Assembly: GCA_020055645.1 (NCBI GenBank)
Contig: CM034548.1
Location: 21,916,701-21,980,700 of the forward strand
DNA: 64,000 nt
Direction: 5' to 3'
From: Tomocerus qinae
Taxonomy: Eukaryota; Arthropoda; Collembola; Entomobryomorpha; Tomoceridae
Below are positions 33,534-46,360 of the stretch, one piece after another; within the stretch, counting starts at the first letter, position 1; every line of letters starts with the position of its first letter. The notes beneath the pieces are model-generated. The model was given only the letters and a program-made list of their open reading frames with translations, did no database searches and was not told the origin of the DNA. The position numbers and the translations under genes were made by a program.

Positions 33534-36156
33534 TTTAAATTGTGACTTATCAAGCAGACCAACAAAATGTCGGTTTTAGCTAAATTGCTCTGCAATTTCA
33601 TTTTAAAACTTCAAGGAGAAGATGGAGCATGCTACCTAAGTCTCAATATTCCAAAATATTTAACTCCGTCCAGCATTAAGAATTGTAAATCTGTGATTTG
33701 AGTATTATAATAAAAACTAATACAATTAATGAGGATATTTAGAGTTTAAAGGTTTTTTTTAAATAGCAGTTTTCTTTTCCGTGTGTATGAAGATATCTAC
33801 AATGCCAAAAAGAAAGTTTTATATGCAAGAGAGGGTTTAAGTTTAAGAATGTTGGAGCTATTTGGAATGTTGCATAAAATACAAATGTATTTCGATGAAA
33901 TTGTCAAAAATAAAATATTAAAAGTATTACAAATGTTGAAAGTGGATAAACTTACAGGTCGTTATGTCAATCTGGATCATCTCACCATCGTTTTCTGTTA
34001 TCAATTATGATTCTTCTTCAAAAGTCTCTGCTTGGAACGAATCACAATGCAGTATATCGTAGAACGTGCACTTGCAAGTATTTAAAATTAACTTTTTTGC
34101 ATATGTCACAGATAATCTGAATTCACAAATGTAAATATGTGCGATAGAATTGAATTTTGCACAAGTCGTAGCACTTGAGACAAAATTTGGTTTGAAGTCA
34201 AGATTGAAAGTATGTAATAATATTAGATAGTTCACGTTCTTAATAGGAGAAAATATCCTTTATAAAACTTTGAGAAGTACAATAGGTTCAATTTGCAAGT
34301 ATTTAAAAATGGCGTTGAAATTAATTTTCAGCTGAAGTATTATGTAGTTGAGTTCTAATTGTTTGTATATCACGTTTGTGAAGGAGGATTTATTAGAATT
34401 GAAGTATTTGTGAAGATTGTGGATGAGAAAGCAAAGTAGAGATTGTGATTGAGAATGGCATACACAGATGTGTGAAGGAGGGTGACAATTGAAGATAGTG
34501 ATAGATGGTCGAATGAGAGATGAGACTTGTTGAGATGATTTGGGAGTCAAGTTCAAGTGAAATAAAATGAGACGCTCGGTGGGTTTGGTTTCTAAGCTAG
34601 TTTATTATATTATAGATTGAGTGAGAGAGAGAGAGAGAGATACTGATAGGAGAGTATCGGAAGTGTTGATTTGAATGAATGGAAGAGTCAAAGGATGAAA
34701 ATGAATTGTTATGGTGTGAGTGTTTGTGGTATGGAAATCTGTGAGACAAGTGGGAGTCTTGCTGGTTGTAGTGCATCCACTCAACAGGTTGTGGTTTCAA
34801 AGTCAGACTTGTTCATTTGATAGAGCAGACAGAGAGGATTTTGGTTGTACTGAAATTGTACTCGTAGGTAGGTAGGTCGTCTCCTCCTAGAGCTGTGTAG
34901 GTAGTGCACTACAGAAAAGCAACAAATGAATGAGTTGGAGAAAGTTGTTTCTTTGCACTGAGCAGCTCAACTCGAGTCGTAAAATATCCTTTTTTAAGAT
35001 AAGATAATTATGCACTTGCTCTTCTTTTTCAATCCGTCTCCTACACACTCAAACAGCTGATGGAAAATTTGAAAGGGAATAGATAGAGTGATTAGAGTGT
35101 CGAGACATTATACAATTTATTTATTTATATAAATGTCTATGGAGAAAACTTATGCAAATGCAGGATCAGTCGACACAAATTAGTAGATGATGAGAATTGA
35201 GGTAGCTGTAGCTTTGAGCTCCGGATTGATACTGTGGTGATGAATGGCATGGATTTAGCTTTATATATGTCTGCACACTTGTTTTATTTGCTTTTATGTT
35301 CGTCTGTCTATAGAATATAATAAAGTTGTAAAGTAGGGCGCCCCCATAGTTATGATTGAATTATTCTGTAGAATATTTTAGAGTCCTCCAGATAGATGAC
35401 TTCTAATAACATATACTACAAAGGTAATAGATACCCAAAATTGAAATGATTTTTTTCGTGGAATTGTCTGGCCGGCGAACTGTCTTTCACTTCACGTCTA
35501 AAAATCGGGTAATGGAATAAAAGAATGTAATGTATCCAAGATACTCCTATTACTTATCATAATACTGTCAACGACATGACAAGGAGGGATACTTAGTATT
35601 GTTCTTATTTGTCAACAGGAATTATTTTCTATTCAACTGGAAATTAGCTTTTGTTTCTTAGGTAGCACTCAGTAGTAGTGTCCGGAGTCTCAACCCCGCT
35701 TTTCCTTAGAGATGTCTCTTTTATGATGTGGGTTCTGATATTAAGACTTTGAGATTATGCACTTAGAGTCTGAGTCAAGTAGTCAAAGTCTGATCTAAAT
35801 GGTTCGAGTGATTCGAGTGATAAAAGTGGATGAACAGAAAGAGATCTATGCAGAGTGTGGAGCCGGAGTCTAACAACGTCTTGTTCACTCCTCGTCTGAC
35901 TCTCGCAGACTATTCCGTTCGAGATGTTGAGATTTTGAGTACGATGTTGTTTTCTTCAACAAAAATCTACAGTCGAGCTCTCTAAACACTATGCACTGTG
36001 TTAATTCTTCGTTCAGTTGACGAAGCGATGCTCAGTCTGAGCTGTAGGCTGATAGATAACCAAACTAACTAAGTAATAGCCAACTCAATATCCCTGACTA
36101 TCTTTCTTGACTTTTGGCTTGACTGACTTAACGTGTGTATGTGTGTATGTAGTATG
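33534..36156. other. Intergenic, G-rich + strand
   Basis: A 75-codon K/L-rich + strand frame at 33783-34010 has no recognised family. 34.2-36.18 kb is G-rich and C-poor on the + strand, including a (GA)n tract at 34623-34640; this explains long minus-strand frames such as 34260-34556. Confidence 0.45.
34623..34640. repeat. (GA)9 microsatellite
   Basis: Uninterrupted GA dinucleotides in a broader G-rich tract. Confidence 0.8.
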
Positions 36157-36184
36157 TGTGAGTGAGTGAGTGAGTGAGTGAGTG
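36157..36184. repeat. (GTGA)n microsatellite at a strand-composition switch
   Basis: Seven tandem GTGA units. Immediately to the right the + strand turns to CTACTACTAC-type sequence, so this marks the G-rich to C-rich switch at about 36.2 kb. Confidence 0.8.
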
Positions 36185-36199
36185 TGTATGTGTGTGTGC

Positions 36200-36720
36200 T
36201 CTACTCGTCCTACTACTACTACACATACTACTACTGACTCTGTATTCATCTATACACGGATGGACTGTCTCTGTCTGTATGTAGAACACCTCTCCCATTG
36301 TCCATGTTCTTTATATTCTTTTGACAAATTATGATGTGACATTTCTCAGATTGAAAAGCTACCCGAATTGCCTCCATACCCATCCAAATGATATATTCTA
36401 CATAGTGGAGAGATTGGAAGACTCATCCGCTCATTTCCAGGATCCCAATAGTAATGAGATGTGAGAGAGCCCTTAGGCGAGGAAATTCACTTTGTACCTG
36501 CTCAACCCGCAATATATACTCATTTACTCTTCTACGCTCTGGAATCAGGAAGCGTGGGCTTTTTGCGTAGCGCGTGGCAACGATGTCAATGAATCTGTAT
36601 GGAGATTACTCCTGCTTTGGTTTCCTTTGCATTTGCTTATGAGGATGACGACAGAGAGACTGACGCTGGCTGGCTGGCTCATCTGCTCTGGCGGTATCCT
36701 CATCTCACTCCTTCATCCCA
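36200..36720. promoter_or_regulatory. GC-richer island, candidate regulatory element
   Basis: It is flanked on the left by G-rich + strand (36121-36180: 23 G, 3 C) and on the right by C-rich + strand (36721-36780: 3 G, 26 C). It contains GCGTGGGCT (near 36551), one base off the EGR consensus. A minus-strand donor-like GAGCAG|GTACAA lies at 36498/36497. The + strand frame 36492-36848 is probably a by-product of low G content. Confidence 0.3.
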
Positions 36721-39700
36721 CCCAGCCCAAACCCAACTCCACCAAACACTCATGGATCAAAATCTCAAAATCCAACTCCCTCCTCACTTACACACTTTTA
36801 TTTGTACTCGTCCAAATGCACCAGAGAGCTCCCTGCCTACCTAATTAGTTACCTAATAGCAGCATCTGCACTTACAAACATCGTCAACTCTCCCAATCTC
36901 CTCTCTGATTCCCTATTGTCTTCGACTCCATGCATCACTCCATGACCCGGCGGGACTCCTTTCCCTATACTCTATATATTTAACACGTTCTTTCTCTCGC
37001 TTTCACATTTACTCCATTAATTAAACAATATTATTTACTTACATCATTTGTTTACCTTTTGACTCTCATTTACTAGATCCTCACAATTATTTCTGCCTAC
37101 TCTATCTAATACCTACTCTGTAGCATAGCATGCAGGCAAAGACGACCTTTATCTCACTCTCTTTCCTATCATAATATCATTTACTTGTACCTTTTCTACT
37201 TTTCACACAACAGGCATTATGTAAATTATTATTGAACTATACCCACCCACGCATTACGTGGTAGCATGCATAATCATTTACATTACATCTTTTTAACTGG
37301 GCTAGTAGGCACTCTAGCAAACATAGTTTCCTCATTGTTCATCTGTCATGCAAGTCCTGAACGAGGCAGTGAAACCCACTAGAAAGAATCCTCTCACTCC
37401 CAGCTTACTCATATCTAAACTTTTGTTTCATACTTAATAACATCTTAATAATACAACATACTATAACAAAACCGTATTCAACCTTTTCGTGCAAAAAACG
37501 CTATCGATAATTTGTTGTTGTTATTGCCAACTCTTTTTTACAGTAAGCAAAATTCTTAAGCCGATAATTAGTATCCAATAAATTACAGTACACGCATAAG
37601 TCAATATACCAATTAACAGGTATATTGTTTTGATTAATGAGTTAAAACTGAGAGGATTATCGATCAAATAATTATGTAATTAGTTCATCACTTATTCCAT
37701 ACTCAAAATACATAATATTTACTATCTTTAATGCTCTAAAATCCGTTGATTAACTACAAGATATCAAAATTTGTAAAGAATAATTATATTCCTTGCAAAT
37801 TCTGTTACCAAATTATTCTCGCCATGATTCTTATCTTTGTCACAGTGATTTAATATCAAAGCTGTTTGAATTTGCTCTATATACTATGATGTAATTTGAC
37901 AATTCGAAGATAATTTTATCTAAAATTTAAAATTAATCAATTATATATCAAAACAAGCATGAAAACCAATTCAAACAAGGCAAATAAAATATAAATAACC
38001 TAACATGTTTGGTTACCTAAAACTTTTGTTACTCTTCAGAAGTCTTTCGTCAATGTTAGTTATAGATAGATGATGTTGTCCGTTATCAGTAGGAAATAGT
38101 ATGAATGTAGTAAGGGGCAATCAAAGAGAGGATTTTCAGATGATACATTTGTTTTTGGAAACATTGGTTCTGTTAAAGGTTTAAAAGGCATTGTTCCAGT
38201 GCATTTTCAAATGAGCTTATTTTCGTTAAGTATTCCATTAGCGTGGATTTTTGTTTTCGCAAAAAGAGAGACAATTACCTTCTTCATTAAAAGTGCGCCC
38301 ATGTACTGTATTAAATGTCAAGGTTGTATTGGCTTATTTCATGATTTGTTAGGAAAATTCTATATTTATCATTTCCACGGGCTATAACGCTTTGTTTTCA
38401 TTTGCATTTGTCATCACATGAAAAGGATTAGTTAAAACAAAGACATGGGTATTTTAACTTTGGTATTGTTTGGAAATCACATCATGTTGACGAATGTCTT
38501 TAGTACCGGGAAAAGCGGACTAGAGAATTGTTAATTATATTTTGTTGAGGTTATTATCCTGCTCGTAAGCACTGAAAATGGAAGTTTCGATGTGATGTAC
38601 GTTTATTCAATAATCCGGTAAACATTGGATCATATAATGGGACACTTGTTCCATGTACTTTATATACCTTTGAATACACCTAGCCAATTTTAAGCAATTC
38701 CAAACAAACGACTTGTTGACAAGGATAAAAGTTGAAATCTAAATGTCTATATAACAGATGCTAAGTAATGAAAACGGAAATTTGGTCATTTAACGACTAT
38801 ATGTAGATGTAGCTGGTACAAGCAAATGATGAGTAAACGAGTAAATAAGCTTTTCAACTAATTGTGTATCTCTGTGTCTTTACACCCACGCATTTCATTA
38901 GTGATGATCAGTAAAAACTAAAAGAGACCTATTCCACTCTTCTAAAAGCAATTCTACTCCAGAGCTGTAGCAACCAGATTAATATAAAACACCTTTCCAT
39001 GTAACAATTTCTTAGAAGTTCTACTGCTATCCATCCACGCAGAGAAGATTTCGTTGAACCTAATAAACAATGTACTTTGGTTATTTTAAGTTTATAGAGC
39101 TACCATCGGTAATTAACATGGAGAAAGTCTAATCATGTGCAGTAAAAGTATAAAATACTTCTCATTACCATTTTGCTACTCATTTTCTACTTTTATGGAC
39201 TTTACTGCTTTCCTAGTCAAAATCTCCCAGTATGTTACTATTGAAATTAAAGGTACAATTTAAACAAAACAAATAGAATATTTACTGAATTATACAAAAA
39301 TCTAATACAATTTATATTGATGAAATTAAATTTTGATGATCTACATTATGTAAGCTATTATTTATTGAGAAAACTTTCATACCAATCACATAATTTTATT
39401 TTTTAACTATAGCAATATGAATAACAATAAACAATAAGTACAAAGATTAGTCGTAAAAAATGTGGTGTCGTTATTTCTCTTGGGTGAAGTCAGTTAGAGA
39501 CTATTATCACAGGGAACTGATTTACAGAACTTCTAGTTATTTGGTAGACGTTAAAAATATGAAATAAAAGCTAGACAGTTCATTTTTTAAAAGTGCTCTA
39601 TAAAGTCTGGGTTTTGCTTAAACAATTTGGAATTAATGTTATTTAATCGCAAGCTGGCCTTCCAGGGAATTAGTGAATAGAAAATGAGTGGTAGCGTAAC

Positions 39701-40299
39701 TGTATTAAACAGTAAATAGAATTGAAATGATTGCATTAATTCAACTTGCATTGTTATAATTATGGTAAATGTGTAATAAAGTTTAGAATTGACAAATAGT
39801 GAAAAGGGAGCATTGTAAATTGCATCAATTATGTTGCCATGTATTTGATTAAGACAATTGAATTTGTGGCTAAATTTATTGCAGAATGGATTTTGAAGGC
39901 TTTCGTGTGAATTAGTGAAACAGAGATTTATGTTTAATATGTGCAATATAATAGGAATTGGCGAAACAAATTACATAACAATTTATTGGAAGGCGGAGAA
40001 TGGAAACAGGAACCTGTGTACTAGAGCATTGTTCATACTTTCTGATTTGTGTACACTACGAGTATAGGATGAAACGTATTTAATTGTGGATATATTTATT
40101 TAATGCAGAGTAAGTTTATATAGAAAGTGTAACTTAATATGAGATTGAGAAAGGAAGGTAGATAAAGCGTAGGTAAGGTGAGCAAAGCGAGCAAGTCGGT
40201 ATAGAGTAGCAGAATAATGTTGGTGAGTGAGGTACGTGTGTGTAGTAGTACATGTATAGATAATTGTAAAGTAAAACGGTGACGACAGAACAGAAGTGG
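36721..40299. other. Intergenic, no gene recognised
   Basis: C-rich to about 37.4 kb, then AT-rich. EGR-type sites CACCCACGC occur at 37244-37252 and 38883-38891 (one mismatch to CGCCCACGC). A 119-codon minus-strand frame at 39587-39946 begins at a TTG and has no family signature. Confidence 0.45.
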
Positions 40300-40640
40300 G
40301 ATGTATACCGAAATAGGGGCTAAGTGAGAAATAATTAGTTGACCCGTGGGCTGGTCACTGGACTTTTTCCGACTTGCCAAATCTTGCCAATTTTCCTCAC
40401 ACGCTTGTATTATTTTGGGCATTATTATGAATATTAAGAATAAAAGACGCCCACCTAGGAGTTGTTGAGAAGAATGCGTAGGCTGCAAAAGTAGCCTTCA
40501 CCAAAAAAGGATTCAATGGGTGGACTTAAAACTGTTGTTCAACATAGAGTTCTTATGCATAGACTGCACTGGTTTCACTTTGTTTAGCATTAATGCTTTT
40601 CTGTTGTTGTCTTCTCCTTTGCCAGGCTGTCTTTTGTCGT
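40300..40640. promoter_or_regulatory. GC-richer island, candidate regulatory element
   Basis: The + strand is G-rich to the left (40141-40200: 23 G, 5 C) and C-rich to the right (40681-40740: 2 G, 17 C). On the minus strand GTGGGCG, a partial EGR site, lies near 40450. Downstream of it an ATG opens MPKIIQACEENWQDLASRKK..., part of a 130-codon frame (40096-40488) of unknown meaning. Confidence 0.28.
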
Positions 40641-41739
40641 GCATCAACTCCGGCTTCATATAACTATGTCTTATCCCTACAATCACAACACTAAACTACA
40701 CACTCACTACTACCATCATACTAATATGCATATCATTATGTCCTATGTTTATACTCGCTTGAATAATGCCTTTGCTTACCATCCATCCTCACATTTACCT
40801 TTTGTACTGTATATACCTACTTGTTCCGGACTCACTCTGTGTAAAAGCAAGTAATAATGTTTCACCCAGGATCCAACAAGAAGACCCCGAATTATTTCAT
40901 TCATGCATGTGCTCTTTCTTTCCTCATCTTTATCTTATCCTCTCTATTTGGTTAGACTGGCTCTTAGTCTGACTTTATTGTGACTTTGCTTGGGCTAGAC
41001 CGGCTTGCTTCTCATCTCTACTATACAGTTGTTCATCGAAAAAAGTAGTAGTATGTCTTTTCTACTATACGAAGGCTCTTTTATAGATAGGTATGCAGTG
41101 TGTGTGTGATTTTCAATATTATTGTGTATACTCTGTATGTAAGTCAAGATGAAATGAATGTAGCTATAATAGACCTGTGGTAATAGACCTGTGGTCTCGT
41201 GTGTCTGTTTGCACACATGATATTATACACCTACTGTAATGTGTAAATATAATAATAACTGAGTATTATAGTAATAATGGAGTTGGCCAAACATAAATAA
41301 TGATGCAAACATGTTTTCTCGTATTAAATACTGGACATACTCGTAAACAATGAAAAATCTAATTGTCAATCAATGAACGATATTGTACATATAGTATAGT
41401 GCATCACCAAAAACATTTGCGGCCTTGTGCCATAATAAAGAAGTACTTAAATAGTTGTTTTGGTGTTATACATTTATTTTCTTCTCCTGATTTGCCTTTA
41501 GGTATCATTTGTACACTCTGTGTATAAGTAGAATGTATATAGGTGTGTAAGTAAGTACAGTAAGAAGTTGAGAGCAAGTCGGTCTATATAAAAGATTCTT
41601 CTCTCCTGTACTTTGTGGTTTGTTTTCTGTACTGTAAAAAGTCAAGTGAACCGGATTTGAATATAAATATGTAACAACAAAAGAGTAGTGCCCACTTGTT
41701 CCGTGTTCCATTCCATCCACACAACGGAAGAATATTTAC

Positions 41740-41923
41740 CTGTATATAGCCGAAACGATTTTCCGACTTGCACGCATGCTGAGTTCAGAGCCAAGCAAGC
41801 TATCTCCATAATACAATGCTGCAGTAGATCGGGAAATAATCGTGGCAAAAAGCACCACTTCCCACCTTTCTGACCGTTTTTGGACAAAACCTAATTAAAA
41901 TATATACCGTAAAAGATGACTCA
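41740..41923 (-). promoter_or_regulatory. Candidate distal promoter and first exon facing egr
   Basis: Reading the minus strand: a 9-bp palindromic AP-1 site ATGACTCAT (TGACTCA at 41917-41923), then a TATA-like TATATATTTT around 41906-41897, then a GC-richer segment ending in the donor ATACAG|GTAAAT (41740/41739). This is the layout of an inducible TATA promoter with a first exon. Alternatively TTTTAATTAG may serve as an acceptor, giving a 151-nt internal exon (41890-41740) open throughout one frame. No family match. A link to egr through 31589-31652 is inference. Confidence 0.33.
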
Positions 41924-42212
41924 TGCACAGAAATACAAAATATATAACCCACTTGACTCTTCATGCTTATATTACACTCTAGCTATGCCACATTTTGGTC
42001 ATATGAACATATTATCTTGCTCATACATACATTCTCTGTAATCCAACTATAACTATCACTAATGCATATGTCTTGGCTTAAAGAGGTGCAATCGACATTT
42101 ATGTACTTCATACAACCAGAAGAAAGTACTTTCCTTCATCTCACCTCATACATCAACTATATTTTGGATTAAAATGTCATTTTAATAACCATAGCCAATA
42201 AATTTTGTACAT

Positions 42213-42230
42213 TTATTATTATTATTATTT
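42213..42230. repeat. (ATT)n microsatellite
   Basis: Six near-perfect ATT units in AT-rich DNA. Confidence 0.7.
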
Positions 42231-42593
42231 ATACCGTAAATAGTTGCATTCAGATTGGATAAAATATTTACAGTAGCTAAAACTCTTATCTTTTTATGTG
42301 GGTAGAAATTCTAGACACTTGCTAAAGTTTAGAATACCACTAACATGACTAGGAATATGGTGATTATTATTCAGAATATCTCTTGCAAATAATATCTAAT
42401 AAAACTCGATTTTAGGGCTCCATTCCCAACTCTGCAAAATTAGGATGTGCACCACATATGACAAATGTTACCAGCAGAATAGACACAATAGCATCTACTA
42501 TGGTATTTTATACATGTACATATTTTGCATTATGTTATGTTCCATTGAATTGTGTAGCGATTGTTCTTGTTTGATATTTATAAAGAAATGCCA

Positions 42594-43010
42594 TCAAAAT
42601 ATAAGTTCATCTTCTCGCATATGCAATATACACCTTTTGATGACCGAACTAATACAATTGACATCCCATTTCTGTGATAGCACATTGACACAGAAGAGCA
42701 GGCAAGATGACCGATCAATCATCTCCTTATGGTATTTTGCCTTATTCCCTCCCTGACTTGACTGACTTGCGTCGACTACACCACAGGATCCACAATCCAT
42801 CATATAGGAAAATATCTCAAGACTCTTGACGAAATAAAAATGGGCGCAACGTTTCGTTTCATCTTTGGTGGAGTTCGGTCAGACTAATTACACAAGAAAG
42901 AACTCCAGATTTTTCGCTTCGACTGACTTGGTCATGTGGCTCAGAGCACCGAATCCCATTGTCTGGCCTTGCCCATTCCCATTCAGAATCTAATTCACCA
43001 TGCTTCGTCC
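42594..43010. other. GC-richer segment of unknown role
   Basis: Composition rises well above its surroundings. A minus-strand ATG frame (42803-42594) encodes 69 Cys/Ser-rich residues starting MMDCGSCGVVD without family match. It could be a regulatory island or a short exon. Confidence 0.2.
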
Positions 43011-44808
43011 AACTTTCATTACCATCAACAAAATTGAAAAGATCAATGCATTACTGCAGAATTTACACAAATTTAATTATTGTTTTCACATTGTAATAAT
43101 GATAGATGAAGGCAATATCTCATAATTACTCCCAGTGTAAAATGGTATTTGATTACTTAATAAGTACGTTTAAAATATAAAATATCATTGTAGCATGAAA
43201 TATTTTCATGAGAGTGTAATTATATTGCTTTGAAGAAAATTGAGAGTTGGAAAATGAATATTAAATAGTCCGAAGCCTTAATAAAGCCACGTAGATTTTG
43301 GGCGTCAATCTGCTTGAGTAGGTTACATTACTGGAAAATTTTGTTCATTTTAATTAATTAGAGGACATGTCGCTTAAGTTTCTTATATAACTGGATCAGG
43401 AAGTCATAAGAGGGACTTATGAGAATTACTAACAGGACTTGTATAAAATAAGCAAAGAGAGCATCTTTAATGTTTAGCTTATAAATTAATTTAAGCTGGA
43501 AATTAAAAAAACGTTATACAATATTAAATCTCTGCCTCCGTCCTTCAATTTAGAAAAGGACTTTATTAAAACTACATAATATCTGTTTCAAAAAAAGTAT
43601 TATGTAATTAAGCTTTAAAGCTTCTAATATAATTTGAAAGCTTTTACCTCAGAGCATGATAACGGAAATTGGTCTATTCAATTGGCATATGTGATGTAAT
43701 ACTTACAATTGAAACCTTCAGACAGTCTGAGTGAGATTTCATTTCGTAGAATATTTTAGTCAACAAAAGGCAGAGAGCTTTCATTCAACGTTCTATTGTA
43801 CACCGGATATACCGACATAACATAATAGCTGTAAGCACACAAAACTTAGGAAATGGATTTAAGAAGGAGGCAGCTTTCCTCAAGATCTCTTGATGTGGAT
43901 TGTATGTAGTAGATAAAACAAAAAGCTACTTATTAGGTATATAGATACACAAAGATATAAATTAATATCCTAGTCCCGGTTTGCAGATTCGAGTTGCATT
44001 TACAATATTTATAGTGTTTAGGAGATCTAAGTGATTTGTTCTGAAAATGAGACTTGATAGACTACATTAGAGAATTGGTATATATAAGTAGACTACGTGG
44101 GCATCCATGTGTATATAGGCACGATGCTGTGTAATATTTAGTATCTTTAAGGTAGTAGTTTATAGTTGGTAATATATATGCTTAGGTTGTTAATGGCAAT
44201 ATTTGAGTAGAGATAGGATATAATAGTATAATAATATTGAGTGTAATATGTGTGTGTAGATTGCAGTTTACATAGATGTGCATGTGCCTTGTCTTTGCAT
44301 CATTTAGTAAGTGAGGTTGGATGTAGTAAGTAAGTAGTAAAATGTATCAAGTTCAAGTTAGCAATCTGTAATGTATCAGGAACCTAAACATGTAGTTTAG
44401 TTAAGTAGTTAGGATGTTCTGTAGTAGGCTGAAGAAGAAAGGTAGGCCCAACACACATGCAGATACTACTCTATATTATTATATAGTAGTATGTATATAG
44501 TAGTAGGGAGATAGTAGTAGGGAGATGTATTTACTTGGTATTTGGTAGTAGTGTGTCTATGTGCATCTGCATACCATATTTCTAAAATGGATATGTATTG
44601 TAAGTAGTGTGCCAGTAAGTGAGTCTGTATCTGTACGGAGGATATTTACATACTTAAGTAGTATGTATGTATGTAGTTATAGGATTTCTTAGCGTGTACT
44701 CACATAGTAATAACCAGTACTGTAACTCACTCAGTTACCTGTAGAGCTTACCATTTAAAGTAGTGATTCTGTAAAGGTCAAAAGACTATGAGGGATGTTT
44801 TTACTCAA

Positions 44809-44817
44809 CGCCCACGC
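44809..44817. promoter_or_regulatory. Perfect EGR-binding site
   Basis: CGCCCACGC is the reverse complement of GCGTGGGCG, the sequence read by the finger residues of the egr gene in this same window. A match to this GC-rich nonamer is expected well under 0.1 times in 64 kb of AT-rich DNA. It lies where the + strand changes from G-rich (44461-44520: 13 G, 3 C) to C-rich (45181-45240: 6 G, 22 C). Confidence 0.45.
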
Positions 44818-46189
44818 ACGGCTTTTACCCTTTTGGAGCCCACCTTGTGTTACTATTCAATAATTATGATCGTCATGTTGCAACAATTAATGAACAATTT
44901 TGTCAATCGCTATTCTTGTCTGCCAAAGTTTTTGTTTTCCATTTCTCTCCTTTCCACTGATATGCTCTTGTTTAGGAGAGCAGTCTAATTATTTCTTCAA
45001 TGGGAAATTATCCACTACATTCTAAGCATATCACCTCTGTAACGACAATGCACAAACTCACAGTGCGTGGGAAGAGGGAAATGAATGTTCATAAAAGATT
45101 CATACAAACAGTTTATTTAATTAAAATCTAAAATGTAAATACTAGTCTACTTGCCCTGGCTTCAGACACACAATGCATCACTAATACACTCACTCTCCGC
45201 ACCAGCCAGGTTCCTTTCCTCCTTATTAACTATTAGGCTCTAACAAATTTTTGCTCTGTATTTTATTGTCCATAATCTCCTCATGATAAACACATAGTAG
45301 GAACAAAGACATCCCGCATCTCACCAGCATCATTCACAGACATAAAGCTTACTCATTAAATCAATCCCACACTTATTCCTCTGTGTAGGCATGTGTCTAT
45401 ATGTATACAGTCTGCTCTGCCATGTATCAACACACTTACTTGCATCTTGCTGCTCCCTATCTCCTTTCCTTCACCTATTAATTAATTCATGTCTGCGTAT
45501 ACCCATATATAAACTACATTTTATCCTTTAAACACACCATTTTGCTCCACATTCGATTATCTATCCTAATATTTCAACTATTTAAACTAAATCTCATCAA
45601 TGTGTACCTATAAATACAATCAGTACTCATAAAAATCTTCTTGTCTCCCTTTTTCTCTTCTCTTTTTTCCATCTTACCTGTTTATAATGCAATCTACATT
45701 GGATTTACATAAATAAATTCCCTTTTACAGTAGCTGTACACCTTTGTACCTATATTTCGCAAAATTGTATTCTTAGGCAAAACTGAGTAAGAACCTTTTG
45801 GGTCAACCTCGCTTTTCATTTCTTAGAGTAGCAATTCAAATTAACAGAATTCACAATGACATGTAGGCTCTAAAATGGATTAGCATATTATTATTTATGG
45901 ATTAAATTAGCATTTATGCCCTAAAGAGGCGAAAAAGTTATAAGACATAAAATCTCAATTTTAACAAGGCACTACACAAATGTGAATAAAATTCATTTTT
46001 CTGATTTAAAAAACAATGTTTTGATCATTGATTTACACTTAAGGGTTCCAAATTGGATAAGATAAAAGTAAAGTTTAAAAATTGAAAATTTTCTAACCTA
46101 AATGTGTCTGAAAACTCAAAATAGACATTTATACTTAAAACTCTAAAAACTTGGATCCCTGAAGTCCTCTTGCCATTAAATGAAGAATC
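44818..46189. other. Intergenic, C-rich + strand
   Basis: C-rich and G-poor to about 45.7 kb, then AT-rich. No coding segment was recognised. Confidence 0.45.
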
Positions 46190-46360
46190 CAAAATCACAC
46201 GATCGAAATCGATCACACGAAGTTTATAACAATAATTCTGGTTTTTGCGATTTTTTGCGTTTTGAGACAAAATTTATTATTATTTTTTTCAATTTCGGAG
46301 GGGGTACGTGGTTCGGTGCCGCCTGGCTACGGCCTTGTTATGAAATAAAATTTCCAATTT
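46190..46360. repeat. Remnant of an interspersed repeat
   Basis: An abrupt GC-rich tail (GGAGGGGGTACGTGG, then GCCTGGCTACGGCCTTG, at about 46297-46340) follows a T-rich tract in otherwise AT-rich DNA. Its complement contains CGTAGCCAGG, a motif I recall at ends of widespread invertebrate repeats. The boundaries and family are not certain. 46400-46640 has loosely repeated CTTG...TTGCG sequence that may be related. Confidence 0.3.

Noticed and set aside
36492..36848. 118-codon + strand frame overlapping a second frame at 36599-36844
   Set aside because: Two overlapping frames in a C-rich, G-poor segment indicate stop-codon depletion, not coding.
39587..39946. 119-codon minus-strand frame
   Set aside because: Starts at TTG, has Asn/Phe/Ile-rich composition and no family match; explained by low G content of that strand.
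40096..40488. 130-codon minus-strand frame
   Set aside because: The C-terminal two thirds is hydrophobic low-G sequence; only the MPKIIQACEENWQDLASRKK part looks protein-like, and no homologue is recognised.
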